Assembly (NCBI RefSeq): GCF_001439695.1
Contig: NZ_JYLL01000004.1
Coordinates: forward strand, 186,001-250,000
Reading direction: 5' to 3'
DNA: 64,000 nucleotides
From: Pseudomonas veronii
GTDB lineage: Bacteria > Pseudomonadota > Gammaproteobacteria > Pseudomonadales > Pseudomonadaceae
Positions within the stretch are counted from its first letter, which is position 1; every line of letters begins with the position of its first letter. The position numbers and the translations under genes are program-made. This document shows, one piece after another, positions 46,494-55,231 of the stretch. The notes beneath the pieces are model-generated. The model was not told the origin of the DNA and did no database searches. It worked only from the letters and a program-made list of their open reading frames with translations.

Positions 46494-47133
46494 GTGCCGT
46501 TTACTGCTGGTGGATGACCACGCGATGATTCGCGAAGGGTTATGTGCGCTGCTGGCCGATGTGCCTGAGCTGAGCGTGGCTGGCGAGGCCGAAGACGGTC
46601 AGCAAGCCGTCGCCATGTGCCGTGCCTTGCAACCCGATCTGGTGTTGATGGACCTGAATATGCCGTTGCTCGATGGCGTCTCGGCCCTGACCCTGATCGC
46701 CAGGCGCTGGCCGGCCATCCTGATCATCGCCCTGACTTCCACGGTCTCCGAGCATAACGCCGCGCTGGCGCTGGAGGCCGGCGCGGTCGGCTATGTGCTC
46801 AAGCGAAGCCGCCGCGAAGATTTGCTCCAGGCGATCGCCCAGGTGCGCGCGGGGAGAATCTATATCGATGCCGGTCTCGATGCCGCTCAAGTCATGGCAC
46901 TACGCGGCGCTGGGCACACGGCCAGCGGTGTCGGCCTGACCGGGCGAGAACGCCAGGTCTTGAAGCTGGTCGCCGAAGGCGCGCGTAATCGCGACGTTGC
47001 CGAGATCTTGTGTATCGGCCTCAAAACCGTAGAGACCCATCGGCTCAACCTGATGAAGAAACTGGACGCACACAACGCTGCCGATATGACCCAGTGGGCT
47101 TATCGGCTAGGTCTGCTTGGAGAGGATCAATAA
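46486..47133 (+). CDS. NarL/FixJ-family response regulator
   Basis: A 215-aa response regulator. The receiver domain (1-120) has DD at 10-11, phospho-Asp56 (VLMDLNMP) and the conserved Lys in YVLKRS. The LuxR-type helix-turn-helix is at about 150-210 ([34 protein letters not shown]). It overlaps the hybrid kinase gene by 8 bp and is its obvious partner, receiving phosphate from HPt H995. As the last gene of the T6SS locus it probably controls transcription of the locus; the 17-nt repeats before tssA and hcp are candidate sites. Confidence 0.93.
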   Translation: MPECRLLLVDDHAMIREGLCALLADVPELSVAGEAEDGQQAVAMCRALQPDLVLMDLNMPLLDGVSALTLIARRWPAILIIALTSTVSEHNAALALEAGAVGYVLKRSRREDLLQAIAQVRAGRIYIDAGLDAAQVMALRGAGHTASGVGLTGRERQVLKLVAEGARNRDVAEILCIGLKTVETHRLNLMKKLDAHNAADMTQWAYRLGLLGEDQ

Positions 47134-47383
47134 CCGGCGTTGTGCTCTTGCTCAGTGGTCGCGGGCCGATGGGGTAGGGTGGGGCAGGCCTGCGAAGGGG
47201 CAGGGCGTTGATCACCAGGCCCAGCGTATTGCGCGGAAGGCGGGTGATCGCATTATTCGGTTATGCGCTAGTCTCCTGTCTAATCCTGAACGACACTTTG
47301 AAGGTTGCATTGATCAGATGGCGAGTTGCCAATGCAGCTTCAAGACAACCAGTCACCGCGCCAGCGGCACCGAAAGGCGGAAT
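47134..47383. other. 250-bp intergenic region with two KOPS octamers
   Basis: Between the T6SS regulator and ppk2. It holds two GGGNAGGG octamers (47172-47179 and 47198-47205) and AT-richer sequence near 47248-47290 that may be the ppk2 promoter. No terminator is obvious. Confidence 0.4.
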
Positions 47384-48256
47384 ATGAAAATAAACTCGGC
47401 GGATTTTAGAGTACGGGAAGGCGACGAGGTCAATCTCCATAAGTGGCCGACCAAGGTGGAACCTTTCTACAAGTCAAAACAGCAATATCGCCAGCTTCTG
47501 ACAACGCATGTTGCGCAACTGAGCGCGCAGCAGCAGCTGCTTTACGCGTCCAATCGCCATGCCATTCTGCTGATTTTCCAGGCGATGGATGCCGCAGGAA
47601 AAGATGGTGCCATCAAGCATGTGATGTCAGGTGTGAATCCGCAAGGTTGCCAGGTATTCAGCTTCAAGCATCCCAGCGCGGCTGAGTTGGAGCACGACTT
47701 TCTATGGCGAACCACACGCAACCTACCGGGACGCGGACAGATTGGCATATTCAATCGGTCGTACTACGAGGAGGTACTGATAGCCCGTGTCCATCCGGAA
47801 ATTCTCCGAAGCGAGGGCCTCCCGGATGCTCTTGAAAACAATAGTACTGTCTGGCGGGAGCGATATCGTTCAATCTCCAATTTGGAGCGCCACCTGTCAG
47901 GTAACGGAACACGCATCATCAAATTTTTTCTCCATCTGTCGAAAGAAGAGCAACGAAAACGCTTCCTGGACCGCATCGACAAGCCGGAAAAAAACTGGAA
48001 ATTCAGTGCTGCGGATATCGAGGAACGCAAGTATTGGAAAGACTATATGCAGGCCTACGAAAAATGCCTTAGTGCAACGAGCACGACTGAGACGCCTTGG
48101 TATGTTGTGCCTGCCGATGACAAGAAAAATGCCCGACTGATCGTATCTCAGATATTTTCAGATGTGCTGGATGGGCTGAAAATGTCATATCCAAAGACCA
48201 GTGAGGAGCGTCACCAAGAACTGCTGGATATCCGCAAGCAGCTTCTGGAAGAATGA
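47384..48256 (+). CDS. PPK2-family polyphosphate kinase
   Basis: A 290-aa PPK2 protein that transfers phosphate between polyphosphate and nucleotides. Walker A is [13 protein letters not shown], the lid region contains [20 protein letters not shown], and the family stretch [14 protein letters not shown] lies between. Size and motifs are nearest to the class III PPK2 type, but preference for AMP, ADP or GDP cannot be set from sequence alone. ATG 47384 is chosen, with GGCGGA just before; the open frame extends upstream without family similarity. The gene stands alone with its own 250-bp leader, and a link to the T6SS is only positional. Confidence 0.9.
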   Translation: MKINSADFRVREGDEVNLHKWPTKVEPFYKSKQQYRQLLTTHVAQLSAQQQLLYASNRHAILLIFQAMDAAGKDGAIKHVMSGVNPQGCQVFSFKHPSAAELEHDFLWRTTRNLPGRGQIGIFNRSYYEEVLIARVHPEILRSEGLPDALENNSTVWRERYRSISNLERHLSGNGTRIIKFFLHLSKEEQRKRFLDRIDKPEKNWKFSAADIEERKYWKDYMQAYEKCLSATSTTETPWYVVPADDKKNARLIVSQIFSDVLDGLKMSYPKTSEERHQELLDIRKQLLEE

Positions 48257-48410
48257 ATGAACGGTGCCGCTTTATCAGTATGCGTGAGAGGCTGATAGAT
48301 GCCAGTTCAAAAAAACATGCTTTGGGACCTGGTTGAAAATCTGGCGGAACTTGGCAGGCTCAGAATTGAGCAGTTTGGTTTGTCCCGGAGCTGGTCGCTC
48401 ATCATTCACT

Positions 48411-49355
48411 TCATGGGGACTCAGCGGACATCTCCATCTCTGGGCTGAGTGTGCCGAGCCAGGCAACCAGGCCCATAATGATCACCGCGACCGAGAACTC
48501 TAGAATCATGCTGCGCCGTAAAGCGTTTATCGCGACGGTGTGAGTATCTGCCTGAATGGATCGCTCAAGCAGCGGGCTCAGGTGAAAGCGGTTTACCGCC
48601 GCAAATACCAGCATCCCCGCGAACAAGAAGACCTTCAAAGACAGCAGGGCCCCATACGTGCTGGAGGTCAATGTCTCGAATGCTGGCCCGACAACCATCA
48701 GATAGTTGACGATCCCGGTGATAGTCAGGGTTGCGACGATAAGCGTCCCCGCTGATTCGAAACCAGTCAGCGTTCGAGCCAGCAACCGTATCTGCAGATC
48801 GCCTGTGAGGTTGGTTGAGCGCAATAACAGCGCAAATGCAGCGAGAGCGCCCAACCAACTGCCTGCACCCAGAAGATGGACAATATCGCTGGTGAAGTGC
48901 AGGTAGCGTCGACTGCCTTCATCCATGGCGCCATGTCCCGTCCAGGCGAGCGTCGCGAGGGCGATGGCCCCACACAATGTGGCCAGCCAGAGGCTCAATG
49001 CCGGGCTTCGTCGATTGAGAGTCGCGGCGATGACCGCCAAGGTCAATGAGGCTATCCGAACCATCCAGGTCAACCCGACGTCAGTGTCCATCAACATCAT
49101 CTGCAGGATGTGGTGATGCAGCTCCATGACGCTGGACACGCCGCTCATCGTCTTGGCCATCTGTAGCATGGCCACCATCGATAGCAGTATGCCGATAAGG
49201 GCAGTTCCCACCAGCAACGACCCAAAATTCAACACGGCACCGTCTGCACGTTCCTTTCCTCTGAGACTGTACAGGCCAAACAGTGCCAGCCCGAAGAGCA
49301 GCATCAAGTCGATATAGAGCGCGAAGCGAAGGCTAATGTAGATGGAGTCGTCCAT
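48411..49355 (-). CDS. copD: Copper resistance inner-membrane protein CopD
   Basis: A 314-aa polytopic protein of the CopD family with about 8 hydrophobic segments. His and Met residues near the membrane surface (MELHHHILQMMLMDTDVG; FTSDIVHLLGAGSWLGALAAF) are the usual candidate copper ligands. CopD works with periplasmic CopC in copper uptake. It starts 3 bp after copC and is the last gene of the cop operon. Confidence 0.92.
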   Translation of the reverse strand: MDDSIYISLRFALYIDLMLLFGLALFGLYSLRGKERADGAVLNFGSLLVGTALIGILLSMVAMLQMAKTMSGVSSVMELHHHILQMMLMDTDVGLTWMVRIASLTLAVIAATLNRRSPALSLWLATLCGAIALATLAWTGHGAMDEGSRRYLHFTSDIVHLLGAGSWLGALAAFALLLRSTNLTGDLQIRLLARTLTGFESAGTLIVATLTITGIVNYLMVVGPAFETLTSSTYGALLSLKVFLFAGMLVFAAVNRFHLSPLLERSIQADTHTVAINALRRSMILEFSVAVIIMGLVAWLGTLSPEMEMSAESP

Positions 49356-49358
49356 GGA

Positions 49359-49745
49359 TCACTTGACTTTAAAGGTCACGGTACCTGTGATCGGGTGGGT
49401 ATCGGAAGAAACCGCCCTCCACTCGACCTTGTATGTGCCAGGTGTGAGCGGCGCTGCCGGAGTGATGACCATCATTTTCGGATCGTCGCTACCCGCGACA
49501 CTCGCTTTGACACCCATGGGGGAGTGGGCGGACATGCCCGGCATTTCGGTCATGATCAGTTTCGCGCCGGAAAACTGGGTGGTGAGCTTTTCCGAGAAAC
49601 TCAGTTCGATTTTTGCCGGTGCAGCCACGGTGGCGCCATCGACCGGGGTGGAGGACAGTAATTTTGGATGCGCCTGGGCGGCAGTGCTCAACAACAAACC
49701 GATGCTGAGTGCAGCGACAACACCGAGGGCTTTAAACGATGACAT
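49359..49745 (-). CDS. copC: Periplasmic copper-binding protein CopC
   Basis: A 128-aa CopC. The signal peptide ends in AQA, leaving the mature N-terminal His (HPKLLSSTPVDG) that forms the Cu(II) site. The Met-rich loop (MTEMPGMSAHSPMGV) is the Cu(I) site of classical CopC, and a second conserved His is in SSDTHPITGTV. Delivers or buffers copper for CopD. Confidence 0.95.
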   Translation of the reverse strand: MSSFKALGVVAALSIGLLLSTAAQAHPKLLSSTPVDGATVAAPAKIELSFSEKLTTQFSGAKLIMTEMPGMSAHSPMGVKASVAGSDDPKMMVITPAAPLTPGTYKVEWRAVSSDTHPITGTVTFKVK

Positions 49746-49823
49746 GCAAGGCTCCTGACGGCCTGGGCCGTGGGTGGGGTGTTACTGTTAGAATGGATGT
49801 AGGGATGTATCTTTCGGTCAGGT

Positions 49824-50708
49824 TTAGAACCACATTCGCACACCGACGACAAAGCGCGTATCGCTCTGGTCTTCGCCTTCTTCGAGGCGGTAATCTGCCG
49901 TTTTGCCGTAGGCGCGGTTCCAGGTCACGCCGATGTAAGGTGCGAACTCGCGGCGTATTTCATAGCGCAGTCTCAGGCCGACCTCGGTGTCCGACAGCCC
50001 TGAGCCTGTGGCCCGTTGCGGGTCGTTTTTGCCATAGAGGTTGATTTCCGCAGTGGGTTGCAGAATCAAACGGTTGGTCAGCAAAATGTCGTAGTCACCC
50101 TTGAGCCGCAGCGCGGTCTGGCCGGCCTCGCCCAGGTAAGCGGTGGCTTGAGTTTCAAAGTCGTAGAGCGCCATGCCTTGCAGTCCCAGCGCCGCCCAGG
50201 TCTGCGGTGCACCAGGTTTGAAGTCTTGTCGCACACCACTGACCACGTCCCACCAGGGACTGACGGCGTGTCCCCAGAGTGCCTGAAGCTCAGCGCTTTC
50301 GGTCACGCCATTGGTTCGCTCGCCTTCGGTACGCAACCAGAGGCGATCCGTGTCGCCGCCAATCCAGCCGTTGGCTTCCCAACGTAATGCGCTGCCCTTG
50401 TCAGCGTCTTGCCATTCGAGTTGATCGATCAGGAAAAATGAGTTGATGGCGCTGTCGTGCATCTGGTGGCCGGCATGGCTTTCAAACACCGCCGCGCGAT
50501 CGGCATCGGTGAGCGCCGGAATGGGTGTACGGCTTTGCTGGGGCGCTGCGGGTTTCATACCCTGCATCTGGGAGTGATCCATCTCCTGCATCTGGTTGCC
50601 GTCCATACCTTGCATTGGCTCGGTCTGCCCATAAGCAAGCGTCATGACACCCATCCCGAGGATGGCCAGGCCGGCGAGTAGCGGTTTAGCGGTTCTATCG
50701 AAGTTCAT
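49824..50708 (-). CDS. copB: Copper resistance outer-membrane protein CopB
   Basis: A 294-aa CopB. The signal peptide (about residues 1-27) is followed by a short Met/His/Gln-rich segment ([20 protein letters not shown]) and a beta-barrel domain ending in an aromatic residue (VVGVRMWF), as expected for an outer-membrane porin-like protein. It lies 9 bp after copA, with which it acts in copper sequestration. Confidence 0.94.
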   Translation of the reverse strand: MNFDRTAKPLLAGLAILGMGVMTLAYGQTEPMQGMDGNQMQEMDHSQMQGMKPAAPQQSRTPIPALTDADRAAVFESHAGHQMHDSAINSFFLIDQLEWQDADKGSALRWEANGWIGGDTDRLWLRTEGERTNGVTESAELQALWGHAVSPWWDVVSGVRQDFKPGAPQTWAALGLQGMALYDFETQATAYLGEAGQTALRLKGDYDILLTNRLILQPTAEINLYGKNDPQRATGSGLSDTEVGLRLRYEIRREFAPYIGVTWNRAYGKTADYRLEEGEDQSDTRFVVGVRMWF

Positions 50709-50717
50709 GTCTGGCTC

Positions 50718-52583
50718 CTACTCTTGTACACGGACTTCGCGGAACATGCCCATTTCCATGTGGTACATCAGGTGGCAGTGGTACGCCCATCGCCCCAGGG
50801 CGTCGGCGGTCACGCGGTAGCTGCGTTTGGTGCCGGGCGGCATGTCGATGGTGTGTTTGCGAACCATGAAATCACCGTTTTCATCCTCCAGGTCACTCCA
50901 CATGCCATGCAGATGAATGGGATGCATCATCATGGTGTCGTTGACTAGAACCACTCGGATGCGCTCTCCATATTTGAGATGAAGTGGTTCGGCGTCCGCG
51001 AATTTGACGCCGTCAAAAGACCACGAGAACTTTTCCATGTGTCCAGTCAGGTGCAGCGTGATGGTGCGGCTGGGTTCCCGACCATCGGGATCCTGGAAGG
51101 TGCTCTTCAGGTCTGAGTAGGTCAGCACCCGGCGACCGTTGTTTCTCAGTCCCATGCCAGGATCGTTGAGTTTCGGTGTGGGACTCATCGTCTGCATGTC
51201 GACCAGCGGGTTATTCGCTTCCGAGGCCGGGTGAGGCTCCATCGAGTCCATGCTGCTCATGCCCGGCATCGAGTGCCCCGACGTGTCTGCCGAGCCTGGC
51301 GTCTGACTGTGATCCATGCTCTGCATCGATCCACCGTCCATGCCCGTCATACCCTGCATGCCGTTGTCCTCGCCGGCCGCCATTTGGCTGTGATCCATAC
51401 TCTCCATGCCTTGCATCGAGTCCTGGGTCATACCCGTCATATCGCCATGATCCATGCCGGCCATATCCCCCATGCCCATGTCGCTCATCGTGATCAACGG
51501 ACGTGGATCCAGGGGCGGCACAGGGGCCGAGAGCCCTTCATGTACAGCCAATGTGCCTCTCGCGAAACCGGTGCGATCCATCGACTGGGCGAACAAGGTG
51601 TATGCATTTTCGGTGGGTTCGACGATCACATCAAAGGTTTCGGCCACGGCGATGCGGAACTCATCGACGCTCACCGGTTTCACGTACTGCCCGTCTGCGG
51701 CGACGACAGTCATTTTCAGCCCAGGAATACGCACGTCAAAGTAGCTCATCGCCGAGCCGTTGATGAACCTCAGGCGCAGCCGTTCGCCGGGCTTGAAAAT
51801 GCCTGTCCAGTTGCTGTCAGGAGCCTGTCCGTTGAGCAAGTAGGTGTAGGTGGCGCCGCTAACGTCGGCAAGATCGGTGGGGTTCATGTTCATTTCAGCC
51901 CACATTTTCCGATCCGCGACGGTGGCAGACCAACCGTTCTTGCTGACGTCATCAATGAAGTCGCCGACGGTGCGCTTGTGCAGGTTGTAGTAACTGGATT
52001 GTTTCTTGAGTTTCTTCATGACCCGCGCTGGGTCTTCATCCGTCCAGTCGGACAGCATCACCACATAGTCGCGGTCATAGCTGAAGGGTTCGGGATCCTT
52101 TGCATCGATGACCAAAGGGCCGTAGACGCCGACCTGCTCCTGGAACCCGGAATGACTGTGATACCAGTAGGTGCCGTTCTGTTTGACCTTGAACGAATAA
52201 ACGTACAGGCCGCCCGGTTCGATGCCGTGAAAACTCAGACCCGGTACACCGTCCATGTTCACCGGCAGAATGATGCCGTGCCAATGGATCGAGGTGTTTT
52301 CCTTGAGCCGATTCCTGACCCGCAACGTCACCGTATCGCCCTCGCGCCAGCGCAGTATCGGGCCGGGGAGGCTGCCGTTGATGGTCATGGCGGAGCGGGG
52401 CGTGCCCGTGAAGTTCACCCCCATTTCACCGATAGTCAGATCGAAATGAGTGCCCGCGAGCACATTCGGCTGCCCCTGACTGGTAATTGCCCACACCGGG
52501 CTGCGCCACAGCCCAAAGCCTGCGAGTACCCCGCCTGCCGCCAAGGCTTTCACGAAAGTGCGTCTTGATGTTCTGGAATGCAT
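50718..52583 (-). CDS. copA: Multicopper oxidase CopA
   Basis: A 621-aa periplasmic multicopper oxidase exported by Tat (SRRTFVKALA near the N-terminus). Cupredoxin copper ligands are visible in HWHG, HSHSG, MHPIHLHGMWS and the C-terminal WAYHCHLMYHMEMGMF (a HCH-x3-H-x4-M type I/III site). A Met/His/Asp-rich insert at about 370-460 (MGMGDMAGMDHGDMTG and similar) is the copper-sequestering region. ATG 52583 sits just before the twin-arginine motif; the longer frame adds an unlikely leader. The ribosome site is weak. First gene of copABCD. Confidence 0.96.
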   Translation of the reverse strand: MHSRTSRRTFVKALAAGGVLAGFGLWRSPVWAITSQGQPNVLAGTHFDLTIGEMGVNFTGTPRSAMTINGSLPGPILRWREGDTVTLRVRNRLKENTSIHWHGIILPVNMDGVPGLSFHGIEPGGLYVYSFKVKQNGTYWYHSHSGFQEQVGVYGPLVIDAKDPEPFSYDRDYVVMLSDWTDEDPARVMKKLKKQSSYYNLHKRTVGDFIDDVSKNGWSATVADRKMWAEMNMNPTDLADVSGATYTYLLNGQAPDSNWTGIFKPGERLRLRFINGSAMSYFDVRIPGLKMTVVAADGQYVKPVSVDEFRIAVAETFDVIVEPTENAYTLFAQSMDRTGFARGTLAVHEGLSAPVPPLDPRPLITMSDMGMGDMAGMDHGDMTGMTQDSMQGMESMDHSQMAAGEDNGMQGMTGMDGGSMQSMDHSQTPGSADTSGHSMPGMSSMDSMEPHPASEANNPLVDMQTMSPTPKLNDPGMGLRNNGRRVLTYSDLKSTFQDPDGREPSRTITLHLTGHMEKFSWSFDGVKFADAEPLHLKYGERIRVVLVNDTMMMHPIHLHGMWSDLEDENGDFMVRKHTIDMPPGTKRSYRVTADALGRWAYHCHLMYHMEMGMFREVRVQE

Positions 52584-52715
52584 CGAGGGGTATCCAGTCA
52601 GTCGGAGTCCAGGCAGATACGAAAGCGCTGCCACAGTAGGGCCATGGCTCGCTTCAGAGAGTCGGTGCCAGCCGCCATTTTGCGAGCAAGATGTCACATC
52701 ATCAGCCCGCGCGTG

Positions 52716-52730
52716 ATTACATTTCCGTCA
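52716..52730 (-). promoter_or_regulatory. Candidate CopR-type box upstream of copA
   Basis: On the minus strand TGACG-GAAA-TGTAAT reads towards copA, 133 bp before its ATG. This resembles the TGACA-N(4-5)-TGTAAT pattern I recall for Pseudomonas CopR sites. A short palindrome GATGT-C-ACATC (52690-52700) lies next to it. CopRS is not in the window. Confidence 0.4.
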
Positions 52731-52850
52731 GGTTGGCGGCGGCAATTTGGCTGCGCTGCGATAGGGCAGCATCGATAGAGTTGTCTTGTTGTGATAGGCC
52801 GTGTCAGGTTAGCCCTGACGTAGTCGTCAATTGCCGTTTAAAAATATCGC

Positions 52851-53123
52851 TTACCGACAGCAGCAACCGCCGCCGTTCCCGCCACAACCCGAGGCGTTCT
52901 TACTCGGTACGCTTTCCATTGTCGCCAACTGTGCTGGATAGCCAGCCTCCTGCAGGGCTGTAAGCAGCGCATGGCTGTCCGAATCGCCGCTGACCTTCAC
53001 CCGTCCAGCTTGTAGATCCACTGCTATGTCACTGACGCCTTCAAGTGGGCGCAGCGCTTCGGTGACGTGTTTGACACATGAGCCACAGCTCATGCCCTGG
53101 ACTTGCAGTTCAACGGTTTTCAT
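52851..53123 (-). CDS. CopZ-like copper chaperone with Cys-rich tail
   Basis: A 90-aa heavy-metal-associated protein. The HMA domain (1-67) carries the metal motif GMSCGSC and ends with the family ALLTALQEAGY. The tail adds a second cluster of cysteines (SGCGGNGGGCCCR), unusual for CopZ and able to bind extra Cu(I). ATG 53123 has AGGAG 7 nt upstream. A CueR-type promoter lies 70-100 bp upstream, which supports a role as a Cu(I) chaperone or buffer. Confidence 0.88.
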   Translation of the reverse strand: MKTVELQVQGMSCGSCVKHVTEALRPLEGVSDIAVDLQAGRVKVSGDSDSHALLTALQEAGYPAQLATMESVPSKNASGCGGNGGGCCCR

Positions 53124-53192
53124 CGGTGACTCCTCATAACAAAATGCATCATGCAAAGGCTGAGGCATTCGGCTTTTCTGCGACGTTGCCTT

Positions 53193-53223
53193 ATCTTCAA
53201 CCTTGCTGCGATGGCAAGGTCAA
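53193..53223 (-). promoter_or_regulatory. CueR-type operator/promoter for the copper chaperone gene
   Basis: ACCTTGC (53200-53206) and GCAAGGT (53214-53220) form a perfect dyad with a 7-bp centre. On the minus strand it lies between TTGACC (-35, 53223-53218) and GAAGAT (-10, 53198-53193) with the long 19-bp spacer of MerR-family promoters. The start codon is 70 bp downstream. Confidence 0.72.
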
Positions 53224-53304
53224 GCGGTCGTTATCACTCAATCAATGGAAGCCTGGCGCAGGCCATCGTGATTTTGTACTCCTAAGGGAGTGCTATCGAG
53301 TAGT

Positions 53305-53349
53305 ACGGCGGTGTCGCTCTAGCCATGCAGGCCATGGCGACACCGCCGT
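53305..53349. repeat. 13-bp perfect inverted repeat between two copper genes
   Basis: ACGGCGGTGTCGC (53305-53317) and GCGACACCGCCGT (53337-53349) are perfect complements with a 19-nt spacer that contains two GCCATG motifs. It follows the Met-rich gene by 39 bp and may end its transcript, although no U-run follows on the minus strand. Confidence 0.5.
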
Positions 53350-53388
53350 TGCATTGCCAGCGCCGCAATCCTCGGTGGATAGCGGTCG

Positions 53389-53820
53389 TCACTTCTTCAT
53401 TGGCATATCCATCATCGACGACTGCTGATCCATCATTTTCATCATCATCTCCATCATTCCTTTACCCATACCGTCCTTGGAGCCAGACATTCCCATGCCT
53501 GAGCCCATCTCCGCGCCCGTACAACCAGCAGCACCTTGCTGCTTACTCATCATGGCCAAGCTGTCCTTCATCGTTTTCATGCCCTCTTGCATGGCTGCTT
53601 GCCGTTCGGCTGGTGTCTTCGCGGCGGCGACTTTGTCATGAGCGGCCTGCATTTTCTGCATTTGCTCGCTCATCGCTTTATTCATCGCCGACTCGGACGG
53701 TGCGCTGGCAGCCGTTGCGCTGGCAGGTGCGTCGACAGGGTGATGCTCATCTTCGGCAGAAGCCATGAAGACGCTGCTGGCCAAAATGGCGGCAAGAACC
53801 AGTTTCAATTGTGTTTGCAT
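53389..53820 (-). CDS. Met-rich periplasmic protein, probable copper binder
   Basis: A 143-aa protein with a signal peptide (LVLAAILASSVFMASAE). The mature part is an Ala/Gln-rich helix followed by a very Met-rich tail (GMGKGMMEMMMKMMDQQ, MMDMPMKK) with a single HH near the N-terminus (EDEHHPVD). Methionine clusters of this kind bind Cu(I) in the oxidising periplasm. It lies among cop genes on the same strand. I do not know a gene name for it. Confidence 0.75.
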   Translation of the reverse strand: MQTQLKLVLAAILASSVFMASAEDEHHPVDAPASATAASAPSESAMNKAMSEQMQKMQAAHDKVAAAKTPAERQAAMQEGMKTMKDSLAMMSKQQGAAGCTGAEMGSGMGMSGSKDGMGKGMMEMMMKMMDQQSSMMDMPMKK

Positions 53821-53889
53821 GGTGAACTCCGGGTATTTAGAGATAAGCAGGGACTACTAAGCCGCGCCGAATCGGCGCAATGAAGCAGA

Positions 53890-53908
53890 GCGGCCACGGT
53901 GTGACCGC
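53890..53908 (-). terminator. Hairpin after the small copper-region membrane protein gene
   Basis: On minus-strand RNA GCGGUCAC pairs with GUGGCCGC around ACC (8 bp including one U-G pair), 14 bp after the stop codon. The following CUCUGCUUCAUU is only weakly U-rich. Confidence 0.45.
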
Positions 53909-53921
53909 CCTGAAAGGCGAA

Positions 53922-54317
53922 TTAATCGTTGAAGCGGACGAATATAAGGCGGGCTGGCGGCCCCGATGGGGCGGGGCGCTTCAGTGCGAGTGCAGCGAAG
54001 GTTATTGTTTGAGCGAGGTTAAGCAGCAGCATCGCAGGTAACAGCAAGGCAAGCGCTAAACTGGCGAGATCCACTGTCGGGATCTGCGATGTGGGACTGA
54101 TCGCCTTTGCTGCATCGGCACAATGCTTAAGGCAACCGCTGGCATGCAGCGCATGTTCATCCACCTGTTGCAGCGTGGAAGGAGCCTCGTGCGTTGCACT
54201 CAGGCTGTGCTGCGGCTGCACCAGGCAGCCGTGAAATACCGTCACGATCACAGCCAACACCCACACCCCTAGGGTGAGTCGCAAAAGATCGCGGTAGTGA
54301 TGACGGAACCAATACAT
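53922..54317 (-). CDS. Small membrane protein in the copper region, unknown function
   Basis: A 131-aa protein, not recognised. The start is placed at ATG 54317 (MYWFRHHYRDLLRL); the open frame upstream does not look coding. Two hydrophobic segments lie at about residues 14-32 and 86-108, with a periplasmic-size loop between that contains HGC, HALHASGC and KHC. These Cys/His residues could bind metal. A hairpin follows the gene. Its place in the cop region and the loop composition suggest copper or metal handling, but this is only inference. Confidence 0.6.
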   Translation of the reverse strand: MYWFRHHYRDLLRLTLGVWVLAVIVTVFHGCLVQPQHSLSATHEAPSTLQQVDEHALHASGCLKHCADAAKAISPTSQIPTVDLASLALALLLPAMLLLNLAQTITFAALALKRPAPSGPPARLIFVRFND

Positions 54318-54691
54318 GACGTGCTCCACGGGCCTGTTAGACCCTATTTGTTTCAGTGTAGACACCCAGGCAGTCGCAGAGTTGACCTCAATCAGGTAAG
54401 TGGGTTTTTGGGTGCGGTTGGGCAGCAAGGCTGTTGCACGGCAAGCAGGTGTTGCTGCGGTCATGATTCCGAGAGTGCAATCTCCCCGAGTCGGTTTATT
54501 TCGGCAAAACTAAACTCAGCTTTCTTGGATGCTGGCCATCCTCGCCGGCTGTTCATCGGCAGGCTGTTTAAATGGGAGCTTGGGTTTGACGGTGATGCCG
54601 GCGGCGATCAGAGCGCTGCATAAGGACTGAGGCGCAGCGAAAGCGAGTCGCGCAACTCGAAACTGCCAATGCATAACAATCGGTAAGTGCC
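54318..54691. other. 374-bp intergenic region between divergent genes
   Basis: Upstream of the small membrane protein gene (minus) and of the gene at 54692 (plus). It includes a 52-codon minus-strand frame (54516-54674) with coding-like composition in its second half, listed separately. No clear promoter or operator was found. Confidence 0.4.
54516..54674 (-). pseudogene. Possible small gene or C-terminal gene remnant
   Basis: A 52-codon frame from ATG 54674 ends SIQES-stop. The last 35 residues (around SALIAAGITVKPKLPFKQP) have protein-like composition and GC-rich third positions typical of the flanking genes. No ribosome site precedes the ATG, so it may be the 3' end of a lost gene. No family recognised. 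Confidence 0.25.
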
Positions 54692-55231
54692 ATGAGAAAA
54701 AAACCAGAGCATCACCTTCAACTTCGAGTACGCGAGCTTGGGCAGTTGTTTAACTCGATGGATCCGACACCTTTTCTTAACAAGGATCTAGATCGCGAAG
54801 CTGAAGCGTTCATTGAGACTTGGGCGGCGGAATTTTCGTCGGACAGCCGGCTTCGTATCACAATCCACCTTGAGCACCTACCAGCAGAGGGCGATCCAAG
54901 TGCGATCATGATCGAGGCAATCCACAATTACTTTGATCATAAGGCAGGCCTCACGCGCAGTGAGTTAAAACACCTCCTTCGAGATGGCCGCATCAGTCTG
55001 GTGATCGGCATCGCCTTTGTTACCCTTTGCCTGATTGCAGTCGATGTCATTGGCCAACTGGGCACTGGCGCTGTAGTCGACACAGCGCGCGAAAGCCTGA
55101 TGATCGTTGGCTGGGTGGCAATGTGGCGACCGCTGCAGATTTTTCTATATGACTGGTGGCCGCTTTTAAGATTGATGCGTGTCTACAAAGCCATCAGCCA
55201 TGCACATGTTCGAGTGGTGCAAGGTAAATAA
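54692..55231 (+). CDS. Conserved hypothetical membrane protein
   Basis: A 179-aa protein, not recognised by family. The N-terminal 90 residues are soluble, mixed alpha/beta and acidic (FLNKDLDREAEAFIETWAAE). Two hydrophobic segments follow at about 100-122 (ISLVIGIAFVTLCLIAVDVIG) and 136-158 (LMIVGWVAMWRPLQIFLYDWW), and the C-terminus is basic. The ATG is preceded by a weak ribosome site. It lies on the left flank of dif, 404 bp away. It reads as a genuine gene because of its regular codon use and coherent topology. Confidence 0.65.
   Translation: MRKKPEHHLQLRVRELGQLFNSMDPTPFLNKDLDREAEAFIETWAAEFSSDSRLRITIHLEHLPAEGDPSAIMIEAIHNYFDHKAGLTRSELKHLLRDGRISLVIGIAFVTLCLIAVDVIGQLGTGAVVDTARESLMIVGWVAMWRPLQIFLYDWWPLLRLMRVYKAISHAHVRVVQGK

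Noticed and set aside
47117-47383. N-terminal extension of the PPK2 frame
   Set aside because: The extension does not resemble PPK2 proteins and overlaps the response-regulator end; a ribosome site precedes ATG 47384.
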